NCBI GenBank assembly: GCA_013368325.1 | Contig: JAACJK010000012.1 | Coordinates: 248,001-312,000, forward strand | Direction of reading: 5' to 3' | Length of the DNA stretch: 64,000 bases | Source of the DNA: Ephemerocybe angulata | Taxonomy: Eukaryota > Basidiomycota > Agaricomycetes > Agaricales > Psathyrellaceae | Shown here: piece after piece, positions 46,301 to 53,436 of the stretch | How the letters are laid out: each line of letters opens with the position of its first letter | Numbering within the stretch: position 1 is the stretch's first letter | The notes under the pieces: generated by a model | What the model was told of the DNA's origin: nothing | The model's database searches: none | Seen by the model: only the letters and a program-made list of their open reading frames with translations | Position numbers and translations under genes: made by a program

Positions 46301-47831
46301 CGAGGTATAGTTCCTCGAGAATAGCCATGTAGACACGTAAGTCCCTTCTGCCTTGCTTAATAGTCTCGAGTTTCTCTCGCTGACGTTCCTTAAAGTTTAT
46401 AGGGAAGAAAGCGTTGAATAACTCGGTGAAAAACTTAGACGGCTTCCACGACTTGACCTTCGGTGCAACCACTCGGTCATACCAAATACGTGCCCTGCCC
46501 TTCAAGAACGGACTGAGACGATAAACCATTTTATTCCTAGGTATGTTGGTATCCTCCAAGTACATCATCGACTGTGATACAAATTGATTGTACTTGGGGA
46601 CATTAGCATCGCCATGATAGTCATCGGGCGGTATAGGCTTCCAGGTGGCCTTGACCACCCGGGCCCTTTTACGCGCCCTCCTGCCGGAGTCCGACTCTGA
46701 AGACGACGAGTCCGAGGGCTCTTCATCGTCGTCGTCGTCGTCGTCTCCATCATCGTCTCCATCGTCGTCGGGCTCTTCACTGCCCGACTCGGTCTGTCCA
46801 TCGTCGTCATCGTCATCCGACGGCTCGTTGTCATCATCGGAATCAGGTTCCGATCCGGGATCGGAGGGCTCGCTGGTCGAGTACCTTCGCTTCGCTTTCC
46901 CGGATTTCTTTTTATCCAGCTTCTCGGTCCTTTTGAGGGCCTTAGCAACGTAACTCGTGGTCTCAAGCTGGTCGGCTGGTTTCGGGAGGGGTTTGTTCTT
47001 CTTGGCCTTTTTCTCGGGCTTGTCCTCCTTGGTCTTCTTGACCCTTTTCTTGGGCTTGACCATTGAAGCAGATACGACGTCCTCGACGACGTCCTTCGAG
47101 CTCTTCTTCGAGCTCTTCTTAGCTTTCTTCTGCTTTTCTTTGTACTTATCGCGTTGCTTACGGTTACGACGGTCTCGAGAGTTCAAACTCTTCTTACTTT
47201 CATCGGAATCACTCTCAGCAATGTAAGCAGTATTGGCAACGGAAATAAATTTATTATCGCGTATGCTATCATATAGAGCCCGCTGGGCCTCGACCTCTGA
47301 GTCGGATATGTCGACATCACCCCAATTTTTGGGGTCGATTCCTTTTCCCTTCGGTTGGGAAGGTCCCTCGCCGCGCGAGGAAACCGAGCTTCGGCGGGAG
47401 CGACTCTCGAAAAGACGCCTCCCTGCAATCAGGTCTTTCTGACTGCGAGTGAGCCCGCTCTGGGATACTTCCACAGAGCTAAGCACCTCACTCGGGACAC
47501 TGGCCTCCTTGCGGAGGTCATCAAGGCTGCGCGCCTTGCGGATGGGCGTACGTCCTTCATCCGTGTCCGAAAAGAATTGATCTTCGGGCCCGACGCTGGC
47601 GTCGGCACCCTTGATCTCAGCCTCCTCCATCTTGGCCGAAGCCAAGTCCGAGGGCCCGTTGGGCTCGTCCAAGTCCGTCAACGGGGATGAGCCAGGAAGC
47701 CTCATCGTAGCAACAATGGTTTTGGAAGAGGGGATAGGTAAACGAACGGGCTTACCTTTTTTCTTCGCGGCCCCAGCTTCGTTGGCAGCCGCCGTCTTCC
47801 TGTTACGCAGGTTGTAAGCAGTTTCCATCAT
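39120..47831 (-). CDS. Ty3/gypsy gag-pol polyprotein, 2,903 codons
   Basis: It starts at ATG 47829-47831 (MMETAYNLRNRKTAAANEAG). A long Ser/Asp/Lys-rich leader with a polyacidic run precedes gag (capsid-like part about residues 400-560, WYDRVVAPKVKSWKPSKFFT). The zinc knuckle CFNCEEKDHRSRDC is at about 659-672. A 350-residue segment of unknown role follows. The protease has LLDSG (Asp near 1101). The reverse transcriptase has YLDDIVIYSDSLEEH (Tyr near 1419); RNase H has VVTDACATG (near 1573). Integrase has the HHCC zinc site (about 2004-2045; CETCMTC), catalytic Asp in GIDFVGPLP (about 2068), IVSDRDKWFT (about 2130) and Glu in GSTERANRT (about 2168). A chromodomain-like end lies near 2370-2420 (YTVERITSHLGSG). 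The last roughly 480 codons overlap the second ORF and are probably not native protein. No frameshift between gag and pol. Confidence 0.93.
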   Translation of the reverse strand: MMETAYNLRNRKTAAANEAGAAKKKGKPVRLPIPSSKTIVATMRLPGSSPLTDLDEPNGPSDLASAKMEEAEIKGADASVGPEDQFFSDTDEGRTPIRKARSLDDLRKEASVPSEVLSSVEVSQSGLTRSQKDLIAGRRLFESRSRRSSVSSRGEGPSQPKGKGIDPKNWGDVDISDSEVEAQRALYDSIRDNKFISVANTAYIAESDSDESKKSLNSRDRRNRKQRDKYKEKQKKAKKSSKKSSKDVVEDVVSASMVKPKKRVKKTKEDKPEKKAKKNKPLPKPADQLETTSYVAKALKRTEKLDKKKSGKAKRRYSTSEPSDPGSEPDSDDDNEPSDDDDDDGQTESGSEEPDDDGDDDGDDDDDDDEEPSDSSSSESDSGRRARKRARVVKATWKPIPPDDYHGDANVPKYNQFVSQSMMYLEDTNIPRNKMVYRLSPFLKGRARIWYDRVVAPKVKSWKPSKFFTELFNAFFPINFKERQREKLETIKQGRRDLRVYMAILEELYLVTGIKDMQEKARCLFRGLRDETKARLRYEGLSPETSSYEQIVRRAEFAQLADSMSALHTDRGQEDRRESGNRRDGNQSSRARGKGRSQNGYYGRKTNGQTDTNSNQGKFKRHFEKAEQNKRDWKDKQNRRPARKPDDERRARLRAEGRCFNCEEKDHRSRDCPKVNTSRDKGTSSRNLPAYNVDLSLAAMGANDGPRLEDTTEAVDSLEIGAVHWAAQSDEYAWDYDVDLENPPHYLPTEWPDEIAEFFENTERPRKRYEPFDTDTFTFDPVLGHVVRSLLLGAPYQQDDSERDVYSKTRFLVWRTDIGYKISDGLYMDAPWVCLPWNDARKPLFNIAGWYQRQLDNLFGVPRNIRKFYPKKAHSEKCDVLIDMVQDRLEEGGPYPGEVYWTFESVGRFEVSYNRRRDRYVLYDDCLQFEVELRPEILKDEDVNLPKWYADLLRHTYEDMWANITLSSDQDVDEMLDMLNDEPSEFTEENFDILLMMIEREAREERLSKWQQDDEGCSHLTGISGTAPFSSNLYPGIQMVEAYAGAGGIEMCAQDFVPAGPAVYKELERNATSRKDEVRNVPEPVTIVASVEGRPVRALLDSGSLGDFISNNLADQLRLKKVELARPLNVQLATHGSRSKVNYGVTTQFQYQQVKELRYFDIIPLHNYDMILGTPFLHQHRVAVGMNPPRVVIGSNESLPIKGKGVRVLSSQAMDTRESELENAREEIRRYAEPICKKAGDTGLPPLREINHKIPIIDPAKKYRWRASRCPEPLRAQWVEKKNDYVKTGRWKPCTSFNTVPMLCIPKPSKTGEPPKLRTVIDLRERNANTEKLTCPLPDMEGILRRVAKAKYRSIMDGKDAYEQIRIEPEHVKHSAMATPDGPMLSYVMQQGDCNAVATFQTIMTSLFSPWLGKWIDIYLDDIVIYSDSLEEHLKHCKIVIDILRREKFFLNRDKIHVLCKEMKILGRVIDDQGIRMDPDKVDSLVKWKTPTNRELLRGFLGAASYLADDIDRVRVPMGVLFGLTSDKVAFRWDFTQQRAFEEIKRLAAKCKDHHRVPLDYGKDAPPINVVTDACATGVAGVVSQGEDWKSASVAAFFSAKLNKAQQNYPVHELEMLAGVETMMRHRDILQGTQFTWYTDHKGLIYLLNQRDLSGRQARWLEKIQGFDFKVVYVPGTENILSDALSRLYAFDAPGTVRARSEYTEHNIVSNDSLDRARITMPVYVGKEGAMAVLPPAEPLVVEVNAIGESDSAPEASGSATMLEPAVAPRRSVRIREAAQVMPAPLQPRRAGVPRKAAPKAAPKARDEVSSEAKGAQAGRKRGAGGGSKSTKPAVTVKPIAQPEKKKRVPKQTLPLPETGRPETGREFAARMRDHFVLKGPRERVEGASREFEMELTTHQAPAGAIPGDLGADASASETTPPSLVGVVRDANGIDLETIVRDTYYEDPFFSMIAKKPKDYRNFLVEKGLIYQVSEERRMLCIPKVLHNGRSVRELVIREAHSILAHLSFRKTLAYLRDHVWWKEMVGDVEKYCETCMTCRRTKSSNHKPYGLLHPLKVPTQPWDSIGIDFVGPLPESSDRNGTYDMIAVVIDRLTGMVHLIPGREDYTSREIAEMVFSEVYKYHGLPRTIVSDRDKWFTATFWDHLHKLIGTKLTMSSAYHPESDGSTERANRTVTQMIRQCIHPKQKDWAPKLPGIEFALNSARSETTGYAPFFLNNGRMPRSFLWQQPSKDEYPGVRVFATKIRNATMAAHDSILEARVKQTRNANRKRQMTPFTLGDLAYVSSENIRFPKGLVRKFLPKFIGPYKIVRDYGNNSFKLDLPARMKSRGIHDVFHASKLRIHVPNDDRLFPGRSDDQIWDYEGEGVENEYTVERITSHLGSGTEARFELLWRDGDITWLPYHKISHLRAVSDYLEAMGVSRITDLGAGTGKAPDEAQAELGTIGLDFGLVNFSAGYIRVTEFFDGPPNSRSSPNLNSHSKNASPTHQRIHSSSHPFPFPRAMGQGVAHAQGIQDPRRRVRGVLDVRAGSGRGGHAGPREDSGQASGLHGGEGRGVLPPRGLPHHRGGRERGPPLPTQVLRPGRARRSHRSPSPLRKEALRLQQRLQRSSAGRRQARQAALQASEARHEVGQARKGTQQEKRGHRGHPHRPGEATPQKVFRGGLPPSRSQGEEGQACSAQGQEGEEGPEPRMGAPRAASGYPDGARSSASGTHARRGRPSAEGPSSPQRARGTRNSSRATRQAEDSRLRSRLGHGEELRTFPRRALHALPGLFSSIAGACSESAEAERHGRGRVGRRRLDQLGRRGGGGGSAGAGISGGGHGDQSSRRSSGDRTRRPDHGRCLRNLRHCGSHTSPRLRPSPTYQRGYQELELPGRQGQGGFEGAGRAGRGRKGRGHGGPDSYF
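40455..40463 (-). promoter_or_regulatory. Internal TATA box upstream of the accessory ORF
   Basis: TATATAAGG on the element strand lies about 70 bp upstream of the accessory-ORF ATG (40387). The same nonamer is present in the LTR promoter. Confidence 0.55.
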
Positions 47832-47990
47832 TGTTGTTCTTGGGTTTTGGTTGTTGTTGTTGTTCGTTGTCGATGTCGGAAGTCGAGGTTGATCAGACCG
47901 CGGTGAATCCAGGGCGTCGACGACGAGGGTAGAAAAAGAGTAAAGTTTGTTAAGAGAGTAAGAGGATAGTGTTGATGAACGTCAAAAATA

Positions 47991-48280
47991 TGTGACAAGG
48001 AGTGATTAGATCACTAGTCTTGGCACAAGGTGAGTTGAAGAGAAGAGATTCTCGCGCACGAACTGACGGTTGAAAACTATCGAGTTGGGGAAAATCTACC
48101 CTACTGCTATGGCCCGAGGGCCCTTATATACATCGTCGAACTATTACTAAGCGGAACGGTACGGTACGGGGATAGGGATAGGCGACGGTGACGAAGGGGA
48201 ATCGGGGTAAGCAGAAGGGGAGATAAGATAGCTAAACTCGTGACCGTAGATAATCAAGTGGCTGTGAGCGATCCCTCACA
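47991..48280 (-). repeat. 5' LTR of the Ty3/gypsy element
   Basis: It is 290 bp, identical to the copy at 38733-39022. The outer edge is followed by GGCAG at 48281-48285. It contains the TATATAAGG promoter box. Confidence 0.95.
48122..48130 (-). promoter_or_regulatory. LTR promoter TATA box
   Basis: TATATAAGG on the element strand lies inside the 5' LTR about 290 bp upstream of the gag-pol ATG. An identical copy lies in the 3' LTR at 38864-38872. Confidence 0.6.
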
Positions 48281-49767
48281 GGCAGGCACCGCATGGGTCT
48301 CGTGGGGTCGTTCTGGTCGATGGTTGATACTGCTCTTCTTCATAAGCTTAGATTCCTCGACAGGCGCCCTCTCGACCTGTGTTGCAGGTGGAGGACTACA
48401 TTCGTCTTCGCTGCGGCCTGGGGTATCGGGCATAGGGGACAGCGGACTGCCATAAATGGGACTTGCAGATGCACCTGAACGTTCAGCTGCATCTGTCCTA
48501 GTTCCATCATCATGCTCCTCGAGATCGGGATCGATCGCAGTATTATCGAGGCCTTCTTGAGCAGATCCAGCGTAGCTGCCGGCCACGCTGTCCTGATCTT
48601 CGTCCTCTTCGAGGTCGGATTCTTAGAAGTCAAAGTCAGAGATAAGAAGGGAGGTTACGAAATAGGGGCAATGACAGACCTGCAAACGATCTGAGCCTCT
48701 CGCCCACACGAGGTAGCTCTAACCTGGCGTGATCCTCAGCATTAACGCTCTTCCCTAGGACACTACCTTCAATCTGACCCATCCTGATCGCCTGGATTGG
48801 CACAAATGCCATCTGCCAATAGGTACCAGCGGCGCCGTATACGATCTTGAATGTCATTACGACCACATCTCCTGGTACTAACATGGGGTTGGGGGAATCT
48901 CCAATGCGAACAAGCATATCGTTCTTCTTCCTATGCATGCAGCGAATAAGGTTAGGATTAGGTACCCAAGACGGGTTGTGTGGGACGCAAGCGTTGGCGA
49001 TCCAGGGATGGACGTCGTAATCTACGCTGAACTTGTCCTCGGTAACATTGAAGCCGGTCCGCTTCTGGAACAAAGGGGATGAAACCGCGAAACGGAATTG
49101 AGTAGATACAGAGAGAGGAGAGTTCCAAGGGTTTCTGGATTTCCCTTCGGTCGTAAAATCGCCTTTCCCCTTTCCCCACTCCTCCAGAAACTACAGGGTA
49201 TTTAAGTTCAAACCACAACGATAGGAAAGGTAGGCTCACCACCAGATGTTCATGCAGTCTAGGATCTGCCCTCGCATCAAAGGTCAGAGACACTTGAGCG
49301 GCCAGACTAGGTTCCAATTTCCTGTATAATACCGTCAGATATCGCAAAAGAAGATGTTAAGACCAATCGCATATCACCTCATCTGTCCCTTAAACTCCAT
49401 GGGAGGAGCTGCACCATCTGGACAATAGTTGCCGGTGTCCAAAGGAGTAGCATACAGTATCACGAACGCGTGAGTGCATACGATGTAGTCCTTCCTGTCC
49501 AGGTCCCATACCTGAAGCTCGTAAGCACAAAATAAAATCGATATAAGAGAGATATGTTACCAAGAATGAGCTGGGATACTGTGCTGACCGCTTCAAGGTA
49601 AATCTCTTGCTGCCCTTCTTAATCGCAGACACCAGATCCACCAGAGGAACCTCGCTAGCTGAGAAGCGCATTCGCATCAGCTTGTTGAAGTCTTCAAGAT
49701 TGGCGGCCATGGTCGAGAAGCGAACGCCGAAGAGACTAGGGGGCAGAATACTGTTCCACGAAAGCAT
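48254..49767 (-). pseudogene. Orphan gene interrupted by the retrotransposon (5' part)
   Basis: ATG 49765-49767 opens MLSWNSILPPSLFGVRFSTM, then LVSAIKKGSKRFTLKRSAQY. After an intron (donor GTAACA) comes QVWDLDRKDYIVCTHAFVIL and YATPLDTGNYCPDGAAPPME. Next exons encode KLEPSLAAQVSLTFDARADP, RTGFNVTEDKFSVDYDVHPW and PMLVPGDVVVMTFKIVYGAA, the last resembling a PGDxV..F motif common in Agaricomycete-specific proteins. The last exon is acidic and Ser/Pro-rich (IDPDLEEHDDGTRTDAAERS) and runs straight into the LTR at 48280, where the frame closes after eight LTR codons. The product would lose its natural C-terminal tail (about 25 residues, see 38646-38732). Everything else looks intact. Function unknown; I infer recent inactivation or truncation. 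Confidence 0.78.
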
Positions 49768-50289
49768 CAGCCCGTCCTTTATACCAGGAAGGGTTGACTG
49801 TGACCCTCTCGGAAGCGCGTCTGACTACCCAAAGAGTACTATGCGCGCATCGGGTAATTGAGGAAACGTTTTCAGTACGAATGGCAAGAGGATGATAAGG
49901 CGAGGGTCCATATGCATACCAGCCCCTCGTGACGGAGTCATTTGAAGAGCAAAGGACCAGAGAGCGCGCGACACACCGAGATGTGGGACCCGAGATCCAC
50001 TGTCAAGATAGAGAAAGAGCGCAGAAGAGACGGGATATGATGACGAGGAAAAGGTATCAAGGGAAGTGACAGCAATTATTGCCACCGTGGGCAACTCAAG
50101 ATAAACACGTGGTCAACCATCGAATAGCGGCCCTATAAATACCATAGTCGCGAGTAAGGGGTCGGACTTTAGAGAGAAGTCGAATCCTCACCCCCACACT
50201 TCCCGGTTAGTAACCCTACACCCTTCGAGGAATGTTCAAATCTGAATTAGAAGAGGTACGAAGGCGTAACTGAACAAGATATAACAAGG
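49768..50289. other. Divergent promoter region
   Basis: It lies between the interrupted orphan gene (-) and F-box-like copy 3 (+). TATAAATA at 50134-50141 lies about 150 bp upstream of the plus-strand ATG. Nothing else was recognised. Confidence 0.45.
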
Positions 50290-51424
50290 ATGGTACTGTC
50301 GAAATTCGAGAGATTCATGGCTACAAACCCTATTAGGACCAGGATGGCTATACTCGACCTTATAGCAATAGTGGATCTGATCATGATAGCCAGGTCATCC
50401 ACAGTGCTCGGCGAGATAATCGAGCAGTATAGAGGTTCTAGATGGGACATATCCAGATTCTTACGCTTCTGGTTTACAGACTCGGTAGATTTCAGATCAA
50501 TACTGGCATTTTCTGGAGCGGTCATCAGCGGATCTCAAGCACTGCGCTTTATGGACCGGCTGCCACCTGCTCCCCGTTCTGATCTGGATATAGTGACGCG
50601 AGTGGGGGGCGTACTACCGCTGTCCCAGTACCTGGAAGTCAATGGCTACAGACGTAGAGAGAGAACACCCCGCCTGAACGAAGACTATCCCATATTAACC
50701 GACGCGTTGTCCATAACCTCGTCCCAGGGTTTTTGTCGAGGAGGGGGAAAAGACGGAATAGTTAACATCTACGACTTCGAAAAACCAGCATACGGCGACG
50801 TCAACCGGTACAGCCCAGACTACAAAGTCCAGATAATAGTCGTGGCGCAGAATCCGGTCCATCACATTTTATACACTTACCATTCAAGTACGCATCTATC
50901 TTCCGATTCACCTGAACTTGAGCGCCACTGAATACCTAAACAGCGATGGTAATGAACTACATATCCCATAAAGAAGCCGTGTCCCTCTTTCCTAGACCCA
51001 CCTTTATCGATCGCGTCGGTTACCCAACGAGCAGAGGCAAACTCGGGGAGATCTGGCGTCCTAACTGGGTAATAAAGTACCAGGCGAGGGGATACAGCAT
51101 TGTGACGCGAGACCCAAAGCCTCAAGTGACTTTGGGAGGAAGATCTAGTAGGGACAAGCAATGCTGGCGAATGTGTTTCCACGGTACGTGACTCGGTATT
51201 ATAACACAGAGGCTGACGCTGATAATAAGCGCCCAGATGATGACGACGAGGAAATACTCGGGCAAGAACGTAGCAGCCAATACTACCCGTCAGCGACGGA
51301 GGACGTGCGTTTCGAACTGAGTCTGCTGTGCGAGACTGAGCGGAATGGTGCGCAAAAATACAGACTGGGCATATTTGAACCAGAGGTTTGGGACTATTTA
51401 TATCCATGGCATATTCTACAATGA
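50290..51424 (+). CDS. F-box-like / nucleotidyltransferase-like family, copy 3
   Basis: ATG 50290 gives MVLSKFERFMATNPIRTRMA, with a helical F-box-like start (IARSSTVLGEIIEQYRGSRW). The core has SGAVISGSQALRFMDRLPPA and PRSDLDIVTRVGGVLPLSQY, so here the NT-like motif is a full D-L-D. KVQIIVVAQNPVHHILYTYH lies before an intron (donor about 50887, acceptor about 50942). The next exon has VMNYISHKEAVSLFPRPTFI, matching LMNCVTG..AVSFYP of copies 1 and 2, and SSRDKQCWRMCFH. After a second intron come an Asp-rich loop (KRPDDDDEEILGQE) and the end FEPEVWDYLYPWHILQ, stop at 51422-51424. Homology to copies 1, 2 and 4 is by motif order, not high identity. Confidence 0.75.
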
Positions 51425-52440
51425 CGCAGGGAATAATACGAGTCCATTTTGAGGATAATATAGCCGCTTAGAATGCATAGAGCGAAGATTAAGGATGTGT
51501 CGCACCAGGCAACGCAACAGCTCCTAAGACGAGGGCCTGTACAAAGCTATTGACGCTTGTACTGTTCTACCACGGTCCATGCATCGCACTATTATCTAAC
51601 ATGTTATCCGTGAAACCCATTGGGTTTAGCTCGAGCAAGCTGCCTGTAACAGGCGCGCAACGTACATAGTGGCGACCTACCCTTTCCCAATTTTATTTGC
51701 CATCCACACTATACGCAACTCAAGAGAGTGATTGCGACACCTACTTTCGCCCCTAATCGATCAATCTCATTATCAGGGTACCCTAATTACAGAGTCAGAA
51801 GTATATAACCGGAGTAGGCAGGAAATAGTACATATAACAGCCTAAGCGCTTAGAAATAAGTGATATAAAGATACAGACGGGTCAAGAGAATGCGGGCCCT
51901 TCTGTGTTTAGAAAAGTGATTGAGCGCCTAACAGTAAATCCAAAAGGGTATAAATAGACGAATACGGCTACCTATATTTGATTGAGAAGACAGGTGAAGG
52001 AGATCGAAACAGGAAGAGCTATTGGAGTGTAGGCTAAATAAGAAAAGCTGGTCCAAGCGAGCGGACAGCCGTAAGATGCATAGAGCTCAGGCCTCAACCA
52101 TTAATGCTGTAGGTAATGAGCCAGTAAGCCAGCTAAGTAGAGGCCACGGTGGAATGCGGAAGCGGTGAAAGCTTTGAGGTATAGACGACAACGCACTAAA
52201 GCTAAAGGGATGAGCAACTGCATAGTAACATACATCCGGGAAACGGTCCGGATATACCCTGTGTGGGGCGTAACATTTGCCTAGAGTGACCCTCGTGCAG
52301 GAGACTGGCTGATACAGAGCCTAAGAAGTCAGTTCTGCTAATGGCAGCTGGGGCGATGAACGGTGAGTAGGCTGTCAAGCGGGACATGGTCACTGTGGAC
52401 TGACCAGGACGCAACATCTATGGGCCGGCACGCCTGTCGG
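51425..52440. other. Gene-poor stretch in the island
   Basis: No supported gene. TATA-like words occur (51800, 51950). No repeat of known type was recognised. Confidence 0.4.
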
Positions 52441-53436
52441 TTAGGTTGTAGTCGGGGTGGATGACCACGTCCCTTCTGACATAGGGGTCGAAGGAGCCGT
52501 CGCCAAAGGGGACACGCCTGGCCGTGTAGTAACGAGAGGCCGTAGCCCATCTCCCAAGACATAAGTAGTAATGATGCGAGAGAAAGGGCGGACGTCGGGC
52601 AGGATGGTTCGGAGTGCGCACAGTACGAAGATACTGTTCAGGTTGAGTGTCAGCTCTTGCTCGAGTATACAACCTGTATAGTGCAGCGCAAGTTTTAGGG
52701 TGTGAGTATATGGAACAGCTAGACCGGACATGCTCATACCTTGGAAGGCTAAGCCGGTCAAGGAATCAAAGAAATCCTGCGGGATGCGACAGACGGTAGT
52801 TTTGTCGTATCTAGACCCGTACGATGACAATTTGATTCGTGCCACCCCCAACGACTTCAAGTCTTTGTCGAAAAGACGAAGAGTACACTCGCGAGCGTAC
52901 GTCCACGGCGTGCGCGTCGCTATACAGCCCCCATCGAACGGACTGCCCTCGATACTCACGCTGTACAACAACAACAGAGGCGATTCCAAGTGAAAGTCGC
53001 GACCAGCGAGACAACCGCTTGAAATCCCCATCGTGGGCGCAGTGTATTGAAGGCTGAACGTGTCCGAAAGACGGCAGTATAACAGAGAGAAGGTGACTCG
53101 ACTGTCGTGAGGGGTATGTCCGAGACAACCGCTTTCCACCTTGTCTGGTACCTTAAGTAGGCCTAGAGCGTGAACGAGTGTCGGGTCTATAAGGGTGCAG
53201 GCGTCCATGCTGGTTGCAGAGCTCGAGGATGGATGAAGCAGCGAGCTTGGGGGCTTCGTCAGGCGGAAGATCCGACCAGACACCGTTTTCCTGTTGTCGT
53301 CCTCGTTGAACTTCAGCTTGAGGTATATCCATACGAAAGTAGTTCTCATGTCCTCGTGTCCCCCAGTGCACTTTCTACCCCACCGCGACGGATCGTGGGT
53401 CGCTAAGATTTGCCTGGCCAGTCGATATGCACGCAT
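52441..53436 (-). CDS. Orphan single-exon protein, 331 aa
   Basis: ATG 53434-53436 gives MRAYRLARQILATHDPSRWG. The frame is open for 331 codons without an intron. Visible parts are TTFVWIYLKLKFNEDDNRKT, ESGCLGHTPHDSRVTFSLLY, LFDKDLKSLGVARIKLSSYG and SFTLKL-like beta-rich segments (HTLKLALHYTGCILEQELTL). I recognise no family, signal peptide or membrane helix. It sits in the accessory island. The length and the lack of a comparable opposite-strand frame are the only support, so a spliced or shorter gene remains possible. Confidence 0.5.
   Translation of the reverse strand: MRAYRLARQILATHDPSRWGRKCTGGHEDMRTTFVWIYLKLKFNEDDNRKTVSGRIFRLTKPPSSLLHPSSSSATSMDACTLIDPTLVHALGLLKVPDKVESGCLGHTPHDSRVTFSLLYCRLSDTFSLQYTAPTMGISSGCLAGRDFHLESPLLLLYSVSIEGSPFDGGCIATRTPWTYARECTLRLFDKDLKSLGVARIKLSSYGSRYDKTTVCRIPQDFFDSLTGLAFQGMSMSGLAVPYTHTLKLALHYTGCILEQELTLNLNSIFVLCALRTILPDVRPFSRIITTYVLGDGLRPLVTTRPGVSPLATAPSTPMSEGTWSSTPTTT

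Larger units (their letters stand above)
38733..48280 (-). mobile_element. Complete Ty3/gypsy LTR retrotransposon, 9,548 bp
   Basis: Two identical 290-bp LTRs bound the element, with a GGCAG duplication at 38728-38732 and 48281-48285. Between them lie one uninterrupted gag-pol frame and a second ORF, both on the minus strand. The order protease, RT, RNase H, integrase, chromodomain-like end is that of Ty3/gypsy chromoviruses. A polypurine stretch (GAGGAGGGCG) abuts the 3' LTR. The base after the 5' LTR is not the TGG expected of a tRNA-primed PBS (it reads TATTTTTGACGTTC), so priming is unclear. It is inserted in the sense direction into the last coding exon of an orphan gene. Identical LTRs and intact frames point to very recent transposition. 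Confidence 0.96.

Noticed and set aside
46700..46870. Asp/Ser-coding GAC/TCG repeats as a possible microsatellite or CRISPR-like array
   Set aside because: They encode the polyacidic part of the gag leader; there is no regular spacer structure.
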